Positions 41,658-51,352 of a stretch of 64,000 nucleotides of DNA are shown here, in pieces. Numbering within the stretch: position 1 is the first letter of the stretch; every line of letters begins with the position of its first letter. A model generated the notes under the pieces. It was not told where the DNA came from. It made no database searches and worked only from the letters and a program-made list of their open reading frames with translations. Origin of the DNA: Pycnococcus provasolii (taxonomy: Eukaryota; Chlorophyta; Pseudoscourfieldiophyceae; Pseudoscourfieldiales; Pycnococcaceae); the NCBI GenBank assembly GCA_938743325.2, contig OW568903.1, forward strand, positions 1 to 64,000, read 5' to 3'. Made by a program: the position numbers and the translations under genes.

Positions 41658-41859
41658 ATGGAAGATTGGAAGGTCTACGAAAGCGCCGGCACCTATGAAG
41701 AAGAAGAAGGAGAAAACGGCAGAGGATGTGACGAGCACCAAGTGGTGCGGTATCATAGACTAAAGATACGTACCGTCAAACCACGTGGCACCATAGTGCT
41801 TAAGGTAAGTTGTTTTGTTACTACTAGAATAAAAAAAAAGGCAGAGGTAGGGAAAAGAA

Positions 41860-42010
41860 GGAGAACTACTGACGCCTCTTCATCGTACACGGGAACGTCT
41901 TCACTAGCAATCAACTTCCATGATTGGCACAGCCGTCACCAGCCTTACGTGACACTGCACTCCGGAGAGGCTGAGACCGTGGCTTGCGCGTCTGGGCTCT
42001 GGCTACACAA
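41860..42010 (+). mobile_element. Copia-type RNase H fossil fragment
   Basis: A short plus-strand segment encodes SSYTGTSSLAINFHDWHSRH and PYVTLHSGEAETVACASGLW, which match the RNase H region of Ty1/Copia polyproteins (a serine/glycine turn, a W-x-S-x-x-Q strand and an EAE motif). No LTR is visible beside it. It is an isolated, broken fragment and appears old. It is not closely similar to the copy at 60.9-61.5 kb. Confidence 0.6.
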
Positions 42011-42115
42011 ATTTGATGGAATTAGGGGTTCCCCGGGGGGAAACCACTTAGGGTTAGGGTTACATCTGGACCGCCGCCCCGCCGCGGTGGCGTCCCCCTC
42101 AGGTAACGCATTTAT

Positions 42116-44530
42116 TTGCAGATCATGCCCTCCTCCATGTCCGTCCCAGTTCCTCCTCTTGCATCCTCCTCTTCTCCTGCTCATTTGAAGCGTCAACCTC
42201 ACAGCGTCGTGTTTGGTGCTCCTTCGTCATCCTCCTCCTCCGGGGACCATCCTCTGCTCACTCTCTCTCCCCCGTCGTCCCTTTTGTCGCCGCCTCGTGT
42301 TCGGGATGATGCTTTGTTCTGGCTGAGGGACGACTCCCGCACCGATTGTGCTGTATTAGAAGCACTTCGCAACGAGAACGCGTACCAGGAAGGCGTCTGC
42401 GCACCTTTGGATTCGTTCAGGTGTGTGCTGTACGACGAAATGAAGTCCTTTATGAAGGAGTCAGATACGTCCGCACCCGTGCCGCACGGCCCGTACGAGT
42501 ACTACCGAAGAACCGTCGAAAGTAAGTCGTACAGGATTCACTGCAGAAGGCCAAAAAATATGGAGTACGGCGACGACCTTAAAGCTGCCAAGCCGCTTGA
42601 AGTGACGGGCGAGGATGAGGAAATCCTACTCGACGAAAACGAGGAGGCGAAGGCGCACGCGCACTACGTCGTCGGGTGCGTCGCCATCAGCCCAAGCCAC
42701 CAGCTCATGGCGTACACTGTGGACACCAGCGGTTACGAAACGTACGACCTGCGCATCGTCAGACTCGACACGGCAAAAAAAGCCAACCACGAGCTCGTCG
42801 ACGAAATCAAAAATATTGACGGACACGTCACATGGGGCAAGGATGACGACACCATCTTCTACTGCAAGCTCGACGACGCGCACAGGCCGTACCAAGTGTA
42901 CCGCCACACGGTCGCCGAGTCGGCGGACGACGACGACGTCAAGCTGTTCGAGGAGTCGGACGAAAGGCACTGGGTCGACCTGTCTAAGACGCGCAGTGGG
43001 AGATTTGTAGTCATCTCCAGCGACTCGCCGGAGACTTCTGAAGCGCACGTCATTGACCTCGACGACAACAACGGTACTCCGACCCCTCGCGTCATCGCGG
43101 CACGTGAGCATGGATGCCGGTACACTCTCGACCACCGAGGCTCACTATTCTACCTCGTCGCGAATCGCAGCGCAAACAAAACAAAAGAGTATCTTGAATC
43201 CACGCTGTGCACGTTACCGGTATCAGCTGTGCTCGACGGCTCGGCGAAAGAAAAGGGACGAACGTTATGGCGCGAAGTGCCGTCGTTCCCCTACGAAGGC
43301 GAGAAGGACCCCGAACGACCAGAACGGCCGATCCGCATGCTCGAGTCCGTGTCGTGTTTTCAAACCTTTCTGGCGCTGTCGGGGCGTCGCGATGGGTACG
43401 CCGCAGTGTGGGTGCTGCGGCCGAAATCAGCACCGCAGGGGGAGCACGAGGAGGTGACTCCCGACTTTCACGTGCATCAGGTGTTCTTCCAGGAACCTGG
43501 AAGTACGGTGCTCGAAGGTCCGAATCGCGACTACGAGTCCAAGATGCTGCGCGTGTGCCACGAGTCGATGCGAATGCCGTCGCGCGACCTGGACTTGGAC
43601 ACACGCGCCGAGCACTTGCCACTTTTCGTCGTGAAGCAGCAGGAGGTTCCTGGAGGCTATGACCAGAAGGACTATCGCACCGCGAGCGCCGCCGTGCCTC
43701 CTGAGGTGCGTTCCACGTGCTTCGACGGCGACGAGGTGGAAGCGAACTCGCCGCCAGTGCGTATGACGCTGATGTGGAAGGCTGACATGTACGAGGGCGA
43801 GGCGATTCCTAAGAATGCACCCGTGCTTCTGTACGCATACGGCGCGTACGGCGTTTGCATTGATCCGGAGTTTGACTTCAAGCGACTTCCCCTGCTGAAT
43901 CGCGGGTTTGTGTACGCCATCGCGCACGTCCGTGGCGGCGGCGAGGAAGGTCGAAATTGGTACGAGGGGGCAACGGGCGCAAAGTACCTCACGAAGAAGC
44001 GAACATTTTTAGACTTGGTGGAGTGTGCACGATACTTGAAGCGCGAGGGAATCTGTGCGCCCGACAAGCTCTGCGTCGAGGGCCGCAGCGCGGGCGGGCT
44101 TACCGTGGGTGCGGCGCTGAACTTGGATCCAGGTGTGTTCGATTGCGCCATCGCAGGCGTGCCGTTCGTGGACATCATGACGACGATGTGTGACAGCACC
44201 ATCCCGCTGACTGTTACCGAGTGGGAGGAGTGGGGAAATCCAAACGAGACGGCATTTCACGACTATATGTGCTCGTACAGTCCAATTGACAACGTGCGCG
44301 GCGAAAAGTACCCACCGATGCTGTGCACGAGTGGTCTGCACGACCCTCGCGTCGCGTACTGGGAACCTCTCAAGTGGGTCACGACGCTGCGAGATACCGC
44401 GTCTGGAGGTCCATTTTTGTCGAAATGCGACCTCGAGTCCGGGCATTTTTCTGCAAGCGACAGGTACCGCTATCTACGGGAGCGTGCCTACGAGCTTGCA
44501 TTTGTGATTTCCGTCATAAGTAACAAGTAA
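42116..44530 (+). CDS. Oligopeptidase B-like serine peptidase (S9A)
   Basis: 804 residues, full length for protease II. The N-terminal propeller domain begins DDALFWLRDDSRTDCAVLEA then NENAY, typical of S9A. The alpha/beta-hydrolase domain holds APVLLYAYGAYGVCIDPEF, IAHVRGGGEEGRNWYEG, nucleophile Ser658 in EGRSAGG, the acid Asp743 in GLHDPRVAYWEP and the base His777 in ESGHFS. The R-G-G-G-E-x-G-R-x-W-Y pattern and the DPRVAYWEP box favour OPB over prolyl oligopeptidase; OPB cuts short peptides after Arg/Lys. Start may be Met1 or Met4 (42125). A TTTATTTGCAG acceptor-like word just before it leaves a 5' UTR intron possible. It converges with the helicase (54 bp). Confidence 0.92.
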   Translation: MQIMPSSMSVPVPPLASSSSPAHLKRQPHSVVFGAPSSSSSSGDHPLLTLSPPSSLLSPPRVRDDALFWLRDDSRTDCAVLEALRNENAYQEGVCAPLDSFRCVLYDEMKSFMKESDTSAPVPHGPYEYYRRTVESKSYRIHCRRPKNMEYGDDLKAAKPLEVTGEDEEILLDENEEAKAHAHYVVGCVAISPSHQLMAYTVDTSGYETYDLRIVRLDTAKKANHELVDEIKNIDGHVTWGKDDDTIFYCKLDDAHRPYQVYRHTVAESADDDDVKLFEESDERHWVDLSKTRSGRFVVISSDSPETSEAHVIDLDDNNGTPTPRVIAAREHGCRYTLDHRGSLFYLVANRSANKTKEYLESTLCTLPVSAVLDGSAKEKGRTLWREVPSFPYEGEKDPERPERPIRMLESVSCFQTFLALSGRRDGYAAVWVLRPKSAPQGEHEEVTPDFHVHQVFFQEPGSTVLEGPNRDYESKMLRVCHESMRMPSRDLDLDTRAEHLPLFVVKQQEVPGGYDQKDYRTASAAVPPEVRSTCFDGDEVEANSPPVRMTLMWKADMYEGEAIPKNAPVLLYAYGAYGVCIDPEFDFKRLPLLNRGFVYAIAHVRGGGEEGRNWYEGATGAKYLTKKRTFLDLVECARYLKREGICAPDKLCVEGRSAGGLTVGAALNLDPGVFDCAIAGVPFVDIMTTMCDSTIPLTVTEWEEWGNPNETAFHDYMCSYSPIDNVRGEKYPPMLCTSGLHDPRVAYWEPLKWVTTLRDTASGGPFLSKCDLESGHFSASDRYRYLRERAYELAFVISVISNK

Positions 44531-44584
44531 TCACGATATTACTATTTTGAGATTGTTTTGGAAAAAATGGAATGATAACACTTG

Positions 44585-46723
44585 TCAATTGTCGTCATCG
44601 CCGGTGCTGCTCCGGCCACGCTCCTCCTCCGGCAACACGCTTGTGTCAGCATCGAGCAACGAAACGACATCCTCGAGCGCGCCCAAAACAGCGTCCCGCT
44701 GCTCCTCGCTCCATGTGGATTCATCGCCCGCAGTGTCAAGAAAGGCTCTCGCCTCGGCCAATTTAGCTTCGGGCTCTGCCATTTCCTCCAGTTCGATATT
44801 AAGCTGCCGACAAACAGCCATGAGCTGATCGTACTCCTGCCCTTCCGTGACGGCGCTTACAACGAGAGGTGGGAGATCCGCGATAGCACGGCGAGCAAAC
44901 GCGCTCGGACTCGACTCACCAGGCTCGTCTACGGGTGTGAGATCGGGTGCGCTCTTCACGATGCGACCGCACCGCCCAGCACGGTGCGCGTACTCGGACA
45001 CATCACTTGGCGCCCCAAGACAGGCGACGCAGTGGAGCGGCGTGTCGCCGAGGTCAAGCCCGCGAGCACCTGCGGGGCCGATGACAAGCAGAGTCGTGTC
45101 ACCACGCCGGTAGTCGTCGAGAATGCCAAGCTGCTGTGCTCCGAGCTCCGGGAGAAGCACGCTGACAACGTGCGTTCCCCACAGCGCCGTTCTCAGCGCC
45201 TTGGATGCAGCCTTCGCGACGTCGTCAGATCCACAGTACACGACGCACCGATGCGGACCTCCGCCACCATGTGGCGTCGCTCGATGATCAGCCTCCGCAG
45301 CGCGCAGAACTCTTGCGAGCGCAGCCATTCTCCGTTCCGGAAATTCCTTGCTCGTCGTGATCACAGCGTGCCTGAGTCCTGATGGGAGCGGCGGTGCAAG
45401 CTCTTCCGCCGCCAACTTCTCGCCGTCTTCAGATACGTCCTCCTGCTCCCACATCGACGCGCCATCTGCAGAGCACAGAGCGGGATGCAGAAGCCACCGC
45501 TTATCCACCGCGGATCGCACAATCGCATCTGTGATTGTCGCCCCGGCGAAAATTGTCACGCGGTCGCGATTCGCTGCCATCTGTCGCTCGAGCATGTCGA
45601 TTTCGAAGTCGCCGTCGTCAGCAGCCTCGCTCGACGCCTTCGCCATCTGCAGGAGCTCCCACATCTCGCCAGGATCTCGTAGCAGAATCTTGAGGTACTC
45701 CATGAGTTCGTCTGTCCAGCACGCATCCGCCTCGTCGAGCACCACCGCACGCAGCGCGCTGATATCGAGCGGCGGCTCAGGTTCCTCTCCGGGCGCCTCT
45801 GGCAGTGCCAGCTCCGTCGCGGCGGCCGCGAGGTGCTTAGGCGTTCCCACGACGATGGAGATGCCGTTAAGCAGGCAATCTGACTTTGCACGCTCGACGT
45901 CGTCGTCGCTGAAGAGTCCCATGACGCGAACTCCGGTGGGTCCGTCGTAGTTGAAGAACGACAGGCGCGATCCGGGCGTGTGCTGCCTTCTTGGCGGGTC
46001 ACCGCCGAGCAGGCTGTACAGTGTGAGAGCCACCTGCGCGCCAAGTTCTCGCGTGGGCACAACGACCATGGCGATGGGCCGTATGGTATTCCCTGCACCG
46101 AGCCTTCTCAGCGCGCCAACGGCGTTGAAGGAGTCGGACAGTGCGCTCAGCATCGGAACGCAGTACGCGAGAGTCTTCCCACTTCCCGTCGACGACGCGA
46201 CGACGGCAGCCGATGGCAGGTTGAGCGTTGTGTTTGTGAGGAGTGCCGTCGCGACGACTCGCTGCACGGGCGTCGGGAGCGTGTATCCTAGGTCCACCAG
46301 CCTGGACGCGAGCCAGCTCGGCGCGCCGACGCCTTCCCAGTCCGACGCCGTCAAGTCCACCGGCACCGTCGTGCTGGGCACGGCCGCCGCCGCCGCCTCC
46401 TCAGCTGCTTTGTGCCTTCTCGCGTCCACCACACTTTTAATCTCACTCGCGAGCGCGTAATCTTCCGTCGCAAGCGCGATGCTCATGAGCGTGTGCAGCT
46501 CGTGCGCCGACGCCGAGACGAGCGACGACGAGGAAGACGAGGATGACAAGGGAGAGGAGGAGGCACACGAAACCAAACCACGACCGGACGAAACCAAACC
46601 ACCACAACGTCGACCATGACGAGCACGCAAAGTAACCCCCTGAGCCCGAACGCTACTAACCCGAGAGGAGAGGCGCAACACAGGCTGCTTCGCCGACATG
46701 GACGCAGCCAGCTTCGCCGCCAT
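44585..46723 (-). CDS. DEAD-box RNA helicase, probably plastid
   Basis: The open frame reaches 46867, but its first ~28 codons are read from telomere-like repeats. Met49 (46723), followed by AAKLAASMSAKQPVLRLSS, starts a transit-peptide-like leader, giving 712 residues. Motifs: a Q-motif-like LPTPVQ, I ASSTGSGKT, Ia PTREL, II DEAD, III AGAT in place of the usual SAT, V ARGLDLGD and VI YAHRAGRCGR. After the helicase core a C-terminal helical region (VTEGQEYDQLMAVCRQLNIE) follows. It resembles plant plastid RH39/RH58-type helicases in general layout, but I cannot name the orthologue. Confidence 0.88.
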   Translation of the reverse strand: MAAKLAASMSAKQPVLRLSSRVSSVRAQGVTLRARHGRRCGGLVSSGRGLVSCASSSPLSSSSSSSSLVSASAHELHTLMSIALATEDYALASEIKSVVDARRHKAAEEAAAAAVPSTTVPVDLTASDWEGVGAPSWLASRLVDLGYTLPTPVQRVVATALLTNTTLNLPSAAVVASSTGSGKTLAYCVPMLSALSDSFNAVGALRRLGAGNTIRPIAMVVVPTRELGAQVALTLYSLLGGDPPRRQHTPGSRLSFFNYDGPTGVRVMGLFSDDDVERAKSDCLLNGISIVVGTPKHLAAAATELALPEAPGEEPEPPLDISALRAVVLDEADACWTDELMEYLKILLRDPGEMWELLQMAKASSEAADDGDFEIDMLERQMAANRDRVTIFAGATITDAIVRSAVDKRWLLHPALCSADGASMWEQEDVSEDGEKLAAEELAPPLPSGLRHAVITTSKEFPERRMAALARVLRAAEADHRATPHGGGGPHRCVVYCGSDDVAKAASKALRTALWGTHVVSVLLPELGAQQLGILDDYRRGDTTLLVIGPAGARGLDLGDTPLHCVACLGAPSDVSEYAHRAGRCGRIVKSAPDLTPVDEPGESSPSAFARRAIADLPPLVVSAVTEGQEYDQLMAVCRQLNIELEEMAEPEAKLAEARAFLDTAGDESTWSEEQRDAVLGALEDVVSLLDADTSVLPEEERGRSSTGDDDN

Positions 46724-46792
46724 GACGAACACAAGTTTCCGAAGATGATTCCAAACGGCGCCGGGGACGAAGTATCCCGGGGGAGGAGAGGC

Positions 46793-46865
46793 GCTAACCC
46801 TAGCCCTAACCCTATCCCTAACCCTAAACCTAACCCTAACCCTAAACCTAACCCTAACCCTAATC
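46793..46865. repeat. Interstitial telomere-like tract 5' of helicase
   Basis: CTAACCCTAGCCCTAACCCT followed by CCCTAA and CCTAAACC units, about 11 in all. It lies 70-140 bp upstream of the chosen helicase start codon. Confidence 0.9.
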
Positions 46866-46951
46866 AAATACCCTAATCGAATACCCCTACGTAAGAGTCA
46901 CACAACTGGTACTAGAGTATAGGTATTACATAGCACTATCTTTTAAGAAGT

Positions 46952-48184
46952 TTATTTTTTCTTACGTACGCTCACGCTGACGAAGCACGGCAAACGCTCG
47001 TCGACGACAGAAATGTCAATGTTCTCCGCGGATACCGTACCTTGCATGGTTGCTAACAAGGAATCCGTGTCGAAAAATGGACTGTTCACGACGCGTGTGC
47101 TCTCGTACGTGGAACGCGCGCGTTGTACGCTGCCGTCAGCCTCGCGAACGAGCTTTTCACGCGTTGGAGGTGGGAGCGTTACCGTAGACGCGAAAAATGT
47201 ACGTCCAGGCTTCAAAATCCGCACGCACTCGCGTACGCCGGCGGGAACGTCCGGCCAGCAGTGAATCGCCGCCGCGGCGTGAATGCCGTCGATGCAGGCG
47301 TCCTGAAATGGGAGGTGAGATACGTCGGCACGTACGATAGCGGCGGCTTGGGGCGCTCGCTTGCACGCCGCTTCGCAGAAAGCCCGCGAGAAGTCGACAC
47401 CAACAACTTTCGACGGCGCGCACAAGTCTGCAAGCCTCTGCGTGAAAATTCCAGGGCCGCAGCTCAGGTCCAGAATGACGCTTTGCTCACCACTCAACCC
47501 GTTGATCTCCGCCGCGGCGAGCAAAGCTTCGTCGTCGACGCCCGGGTACCCGAGTAGGCGAAAGACGGGCCGATATGCCGTTGCGTAGAGTGCGGCTGCC
47601 CAAGGCTGCGTAAACCACGACAGCGACGACGACGACGAAGCCGGCTCATCATCGTCATCGTCAAGATCATCCACGCAGTCCACAAGACGCGGAGTTTGCG
47701 TCTGATTCTCGCCACGTTCATCTTCACGTGTCGCATCGAAAAGCTCGTTGAAAGCAGGAAGATATTCAGGCTTGATGAGATTCACAACGAGATCGAGAGG
47801 TGGTCCGAAAGGTACCGACGACGACGACTCACCACCATCCTGACGCGAGGACGCTAATGAAGATGAAGATGAAGATGCGTGAGATCTCCGCAACAAAACA
47901 GGGACAGAGTGCCGAAGACCACCACCACCACCACCAGCAGCAGCAGCAGCAGCAGACCCAATCTGATGAGCAGTTCTCAAGTCCTTGAAAGCAACTCCTC
48001 CCCCTAGGAATCCTATCCCCTTCAAGTTAAGAGAAGGGGATCGTACGGGTAGACGAGCAGAAAGCTTACGAGGAGGAGGAGCGCCACCGCCACCACCGAC
48101 ACCGCACGTGCAAATACAAGCGTGATGCTGCGCCAACATCATCCGAATCGGCGTCGATTGTGTGGTGGAAAATGAAAATGACAA
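46952..48184 (-). CDS. Plastid SAM-dependent methyltransferase (UbiE/COQ5-like)
   Basis: 410 residues. The first ~110 residues are a Ser/Gly/Ala-rich leader. TQPWAAALYATAYRPVFRLL then GYPGVDDEALLAAAEI resembles the segment before the core in plant plastoglobule methyltransferases of the At1g78140/At2g41040 type. The class I core follows: VILDLSCGPGIFTQRLADL (motif I), VVGVDFSRAFCEAA, IVRADVSHLPFQDACIDGIH, and IHCWPDVPAGVRECVRILKP then GRTFFASTV. The substrate is unknown. A Gly/Gln repeat (AAAAAGGGGGG) falls inside the leader. The gene is head to head with APC10. Confidence 0.82.
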   Translation of the reverse strand: MSFSFSTTQSTPIRMMLAQHHACICTCGVGGGGGAPPPRKLSARLPVRSPSLNLKGIGFLGGGVAFKDLRTAHQIGSAAAAAAGGGGGGLRHSVPVLLRRSHASSSSSSLASSRQDGGESSSSVPFGPPLDLVVNLIKPEYLPAFNELFDATREDERGENQTQTPRLVDCVDDLDDDDDEPASSSSSLSWFTQPWAAALYATAYRPVFRLLGYPGVDDEALLAAAEINGLSGEQSVILDLSCGPGIFTQRLADLCAPSKVVGVDFSRAFCEAACKRAPQAAAIVRADVSHLPFQDACIDGIHAAAAIHCWPDVPAGVRECVRILKPGRTFFASTVTLPPPTREKLVREADGSVQRARSTYESTRVVNSPFFDTDSLLATMQGTVSAENIDISVVDERLPCFVSVSVRKKK

Positions 48185-48239
48185 AAATCGAAGTCCAGAG
48201 GGGGGGGGGGCACAGGGGTGCCAATCAGTACCAGTACCA

Positions 48240-48295
48240 AAACAAACCCCAAACCCCTAAACCAAACCCCTAAACCAAACCCCTAACCTAAACTG
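48240..48295. repeat. ACCCCTAA-type repeats in the methyltransferase/APC10 promoter
   Basis: AAACCCCAAACCCCTAAACC and following CAAACCCCTAAACC, CAAACCCCTAACC units lie in the 226-bp divergent gap. They are telomere-like (AAACCCCTA) but not exact CCCTAA. Confidence 0.75.
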
Positions 48296-48410
48296 AATTA
48301 AAAACTGAATACCTCGTTGCACAGGGATCGTTTCTCTGTCAAAGCTTTTGGCGCATATTCTCCATTTCGGACATTTCAAATCTTTCTGGGATTTCATTTC
48401 AGCAGCACAT

Positions 48411-49553
48411 ATGGAAATGGAACAAGGCGTCACTCCTCCTCCTCCACCAGCAGGTGCAGTGGCTGCTGCAGTGGCTGAACCTCCCCCTGTTCGCATTCCT
48501 CCTGCGGGTGCGGGTGCGGGTGGTGCGGGTGGTGCGGGTGCGGGTGCGGGTGCCCCCATGCCCCCGACACATGTACATGGACCGACAGAAACGTCGGGCT
48601 CTGGAGACGTCTCGCCACTTCATATCCCGGCGCTCTCTCCTACGGCGTACGCAAGTCACATGGACGCACTCACGACATTAGCACGCGAATATGAACACGG
48701 CGGAACGCACTTTGGGACAATTCACACGTGCACCCGAGGAGCGCCACCTGCAGTGCCTAAGCTAAGAGAAGTCGGAAGCCTCGCGAGCTGGGCAGTGACG
48801 TCCGCCAAGACGGGAAACGGCGTCGACCTGCTGAGAGACAACAACCTCGACACATACTGGCAATCGGACGGAAGCCAACCGCACCTCATCGACGTCACGT
48901 TCCCGCACAAACTTGCGCTGGGAGAAGTGCACATATACACAGACTACAAACACGACGAGTCGTACACGCCGTCAAGGGTCGTCGTGCGCGCAGGAACGGA
49001 CGCGAACAACCTGCGCGAAATCAGAGTCGTCGACCTGTACGAACCGAGCGGGTGGGTGGTCATACCACTCAAAGCGGTGGCGGTGGAAGCGCCACAACAA
49101 CAGCAGGAACAGCCTTCGGCGGCGGCGGCGGCGGCGCCGACGACGACGGCGCCGGCGCAGGGAAACGCGCCGACGAGCGCCGGAGCCACGACGACAACCA
49201 CGACGTCCACGACGACGACCACTGAGGCGACGGCGATGAGCATGGATACCACAGACAACGACATATCCGCACCCGAACGGAACGACCCACCTGAACCCGG
49301 CTTGCTCTTGGAACCTTGGCAAAGCCGGTGGAACACAGCAAAACGAAAAGGCTTGAAAACAGGGCGCACAACAGCGTTTGAGGAACGAACGAACGTAATC
49401 ACGCGACGTGCATCGCCACTGCAAGCCGCCGAGCGTCGTTTGGCGGACGAGAGCTGTTGTTTACGTACGTTCTGCGTGCAGCTCGCGATTGTGAGCAACC
49501 ACCAGAACGGGCGTGACACGCACATCAGGCAGGTGAAACTGTTAGGGTCCTAA
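48411..49553 (+). CDS. APC10: Anaphase-promoting complex subunit 10 with long DOC insertion
   Basis: APC10 is the APC/C subunit that, with co-activators, binds D-box substrates. The frame is open from 48348; Met at 48411 is preferred (380 residues). The first ~115 residues are Pro/Gly/Ala-rich. The DOC domain begins LREVGSLASWAVTSAKTGNG and contains LRDNNLDTYWQSDGSQPHLI, YTDYKHDESYTPSRVVVRAG and LYEPSGWVVIPL. Its last strands, RTFCVQLAIVSNHQNGRDTH then IRQVKLLGS, come only after an insertion of about 130 residues (Gln/Thr/Ala-rich). The Ile-Arg C-terminal tail of animal and yeast APC10 is absent. DOC assignment is certain; tolerance of the insertion is inferred from intact flanks. Confidence 0.93.
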   Translation: MEMEQGVTPPPPPAGAVAAAVAEPPPVRIPPAGAGAGGAGGAGAGAGAPMPPTHVHGPTETSGSGDVSPLHIPALSPTAYASHMDALTTLAREYEHGGTHFGTIHTCTRGAPPAVPKLREVGSLASWAVTSAKTGNGVDLLRDNNLDTYWQSDGSQPHLIDVTFPHKLALGEVHIYTDYKHDESYTPSRVVVRAGTDANNLREIRVVDLYEPSGWVVIPLKAVAVEAPQQQQEQPSAAAAAAPTTTAPAQGNAPTSAGATTTTTTSTTTTTEATAMSMDTTDNDISAPERNDPPEPGLLLEPWQSRWNTAKRKGLKTGRTTAFEERTNVITRRASPLQAAERRLADESCCLRTFCVQLAIVSNHQNGRDTHIRQVKLLGS

Positions 49554-49940
49554 GAAAGGGGGGGGGCTAAAAAGCTTTGGACAGAGCCATGTAACAACCC
49601 AACTCCTACTAACCCCTAACTAACTAAATGCCATTCTCTAACCCCCAATTATAATTTTAATTTTAATTCCAGTAGTTATAATTGGGTCAAGATGAGGGCT
49701 AAGGTAGTCTAAGAACGAGCCATGTATGATGTAAGTTGTAACCCTATCGTAGCCCTACTCCTAACCCCTAATAAGTGCGAATCCCTCCCCTGTTGTAAAC
49801 AATTGGTTCAAGATGAGGATCCCCAACCAACCGCCCTTTTTTATCCGCGCATCATTCTTTTTCTTTCACCGCACGCACGCGGCGCACAAACGCAGACGGA
49901 ACTATTTGGTAATCGGTTTTGGGCCATCATCAGCCCATTC
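49554..49940 (+). other. Gap upstream of SixA-like gene
   Basis: ACCCCTAACTAACTAAAT and GTAACCCTA-like words occur at about 49605-49630 and 49738-49770. A TTATAATTTTAATTTTAATT stretch lies at 49649-49668. The frame of the next gene is open through part of it from 49722, but without a plausible leader. Confidence 0.5.
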
Positions 49941-50972
49941 ATGATGATGTCGGCGCCGTCCTCTTTGTCATGTCTCAGGGGTCACTCCTCCTCCTCCCCT
50001 TCCGGTTCTTTCTCTCGCTTTCGATCTGCTTCTGCTTTGCCTTTGCGTTGTAGTGGTACTCTTAGTGGTGGTACTTTTACTCGAAGAAGAAGTCGTCGTC
50101 TTGTTGTTCGTCTTGTGGGTGGTGTGGGTGGATTTGGGAATGATGATGGTGCGTCATCAGCATCATCATCATCATCATCAGGTGGTGTGGTTGGTGTGGG
50201 TGGTGTGGGTGGTGTGGGTGGTGTGGGTGGTGAGGGGGATGCATCGGCGTCTCCACCTCCACCTCCACCAGAGGATCACGCCGCTTCTCCGCCCGTTGCG
50301 GAAAACGACGTTGATTCTATCAGCATGCAACAGCCTCACATCTCTGCTCAACCTGCACAAACGGCGGTGAGAACGCTCATCCTCCTCAGACACGCCAAGT
50401 CCGCGTGGGACGACGAGTCGCTCCAAGACGAACACCGCGCGCTCGCGCCGAGGGGTGTACGCTCGGCGGCGGGAACGGGAAAGAAACTCGCACAGAACCT
50501 AAAGCATACTCCAAGCCTCGTCGTGTGCTCGACAGCCGCAAGAGCGAGAGAAACGCTCGCCATCGTACGGTGGAAATGGCCGGACTTGCTCGACGCCACC
50601 GTCAGGTTCGACGACAGGATCTACGACGACGTGCACGGGGCACACGAACAGCTCGGCACAACAACGAGACGAGCCATCGCAGACGCGCTCACGCACATAC
50701 CCGAGGCGGCGGAGGCGAAGTGCGTCGTTATTATCGGCCACAACTTCGGATTCGAGCAGGCTACTTCGGAGTTGACACGCGTCTCGGACGTTCAGCTCAA
50801 GACGGGTGCGGCAGCTGTCCTGCGCTTGCCAGGTGGAGCTGCGTCGACGTGGGGTGATGCGCTCACGGACGACGCGTGCGGCAAGTGGCAGCTCGTCGAC
50901 GTTCTTCGCGACTCTGGAAAATCCTCCAAGACAAGTAAAGTGCAAAAGGAGCTGAGAAAAAAACACATGTAA
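49941..50972 (+). CDS. SixA-like histidine phosphatase, probably plastid
   Basis: The chosen start is the first of three consecutive ATGs (49941), giving 343 residues. An Arg/Ser-rich leader precedes a Gly/Val/Ser low-complexity segment (a tandem GVGGVGGVGG), together about 1-145. The catalytic domain begins RTLILLRHAKSAWDDESLQD, with the RHG-type motif reading RHAK as in SixA phosphohistidine phosphatases. CSTAARARETLAIV and VVIIGHNFGFEQATSELT (second active-site His) complete the site. Bacterial SixA removes phosphate from histidine phosphotransfer proteins. The algal substrate is unknown. A TGTAA overlaps the stop codon. Confidence 0.88.
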   Translation: MMMSAPSSLSCLRGHSSSSPSGSFSRFRSASALPLRCSGTLSGGTFTRRRSRRLVVRLVGGVGGFGNDDGASSASSSSSSGGVVGVGGVGGVGGVGGEGDASASPPPPPPEDHAASPPVAENDVDSISMQQPHISAQPAQTAVRTLILLRHAKSAWDDESLQDEHRALAPRGVRSAAGTGKKLAQNLKHTPSLVVCSTAARARETLAIVRWKWPDLLDATVRFDDRIYDDVHGAHEQLGTTTRRAIADALTHIPEAAEAKCVVIIGHNFGFEQATSELTRVSDVQLKTGAAAVLRLPGGAASTWGDALTDDACGKWQLVDVLRDSGKSSKTSKVQKELRKKHM

Positions 50973-51112
50973 ACACTACGACAGAAATATATAAAAAAAA
51001 TAAAAATAAGAAAAACGCGTCGAAGGGGATCCGCCGTAGAACGAATCATCTCTGTGGTCCCGAACGTTTTGTCGTTTTTGGAATCCGCAGCGCCTCCACA
51101 ATACTCATCATC

Positions 51113-51352
51113 ATGAAGCGCGCGCGCACGTCAGTAGGTAACGCGGAGGAGGCACGTGATGAAGAAGCAGCGCACGATGATGATGATCCAGCGTCCCCTT
51201 CTGAGCGAAACGAACGTGTAGCGGGTCAAAATGGGAAGCGCACGCGCACGACAGTAGGTAACGCGGAGGAGGCACGTGATGAAGAAGCAGCGCACGATGA
51301 CGATGACGCACCGTCCCCTTTTGAGCGAAACATTCACACCCTTTTGCGCTCC
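51113..51352 (+). repeat. 120-bp in-frame duplication at the N-terminus of the RING-ARM gene
   Basis: 51113-51232 and 51233-51352 share long exact stretches (GGTAACGCGGAGGAGGCACG, GATGAAGAAGCAGCGCACGA). The period of 120 bp keeps the frame. Confidence 0.85.

Noticed and set aside
41803-42121. Spliced exon joining the 41658 frame to oligopeptidase B (GGTAAGTTG donor and TTTGCAG acceptor)
   Set aside because: The signals are good, but the intervening region contains a Copia-type fossil and the peptidase is complete without it. Left only as a possible 5' UTR intron.
46724-46867. Upstream extension of the DEAD-box helicase to 46867
   Set aside because: The added residues are read from telomere-like repeats (RVRVRFRVRV), and the downstream Met begins a normal leader.
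48395-48425. U6 snRNA-like word CAGCACATATGGAAATGGA
   Set aside because: Only a short match; no further U6 sequence or structure follows, and it overlaps the APC10 start.
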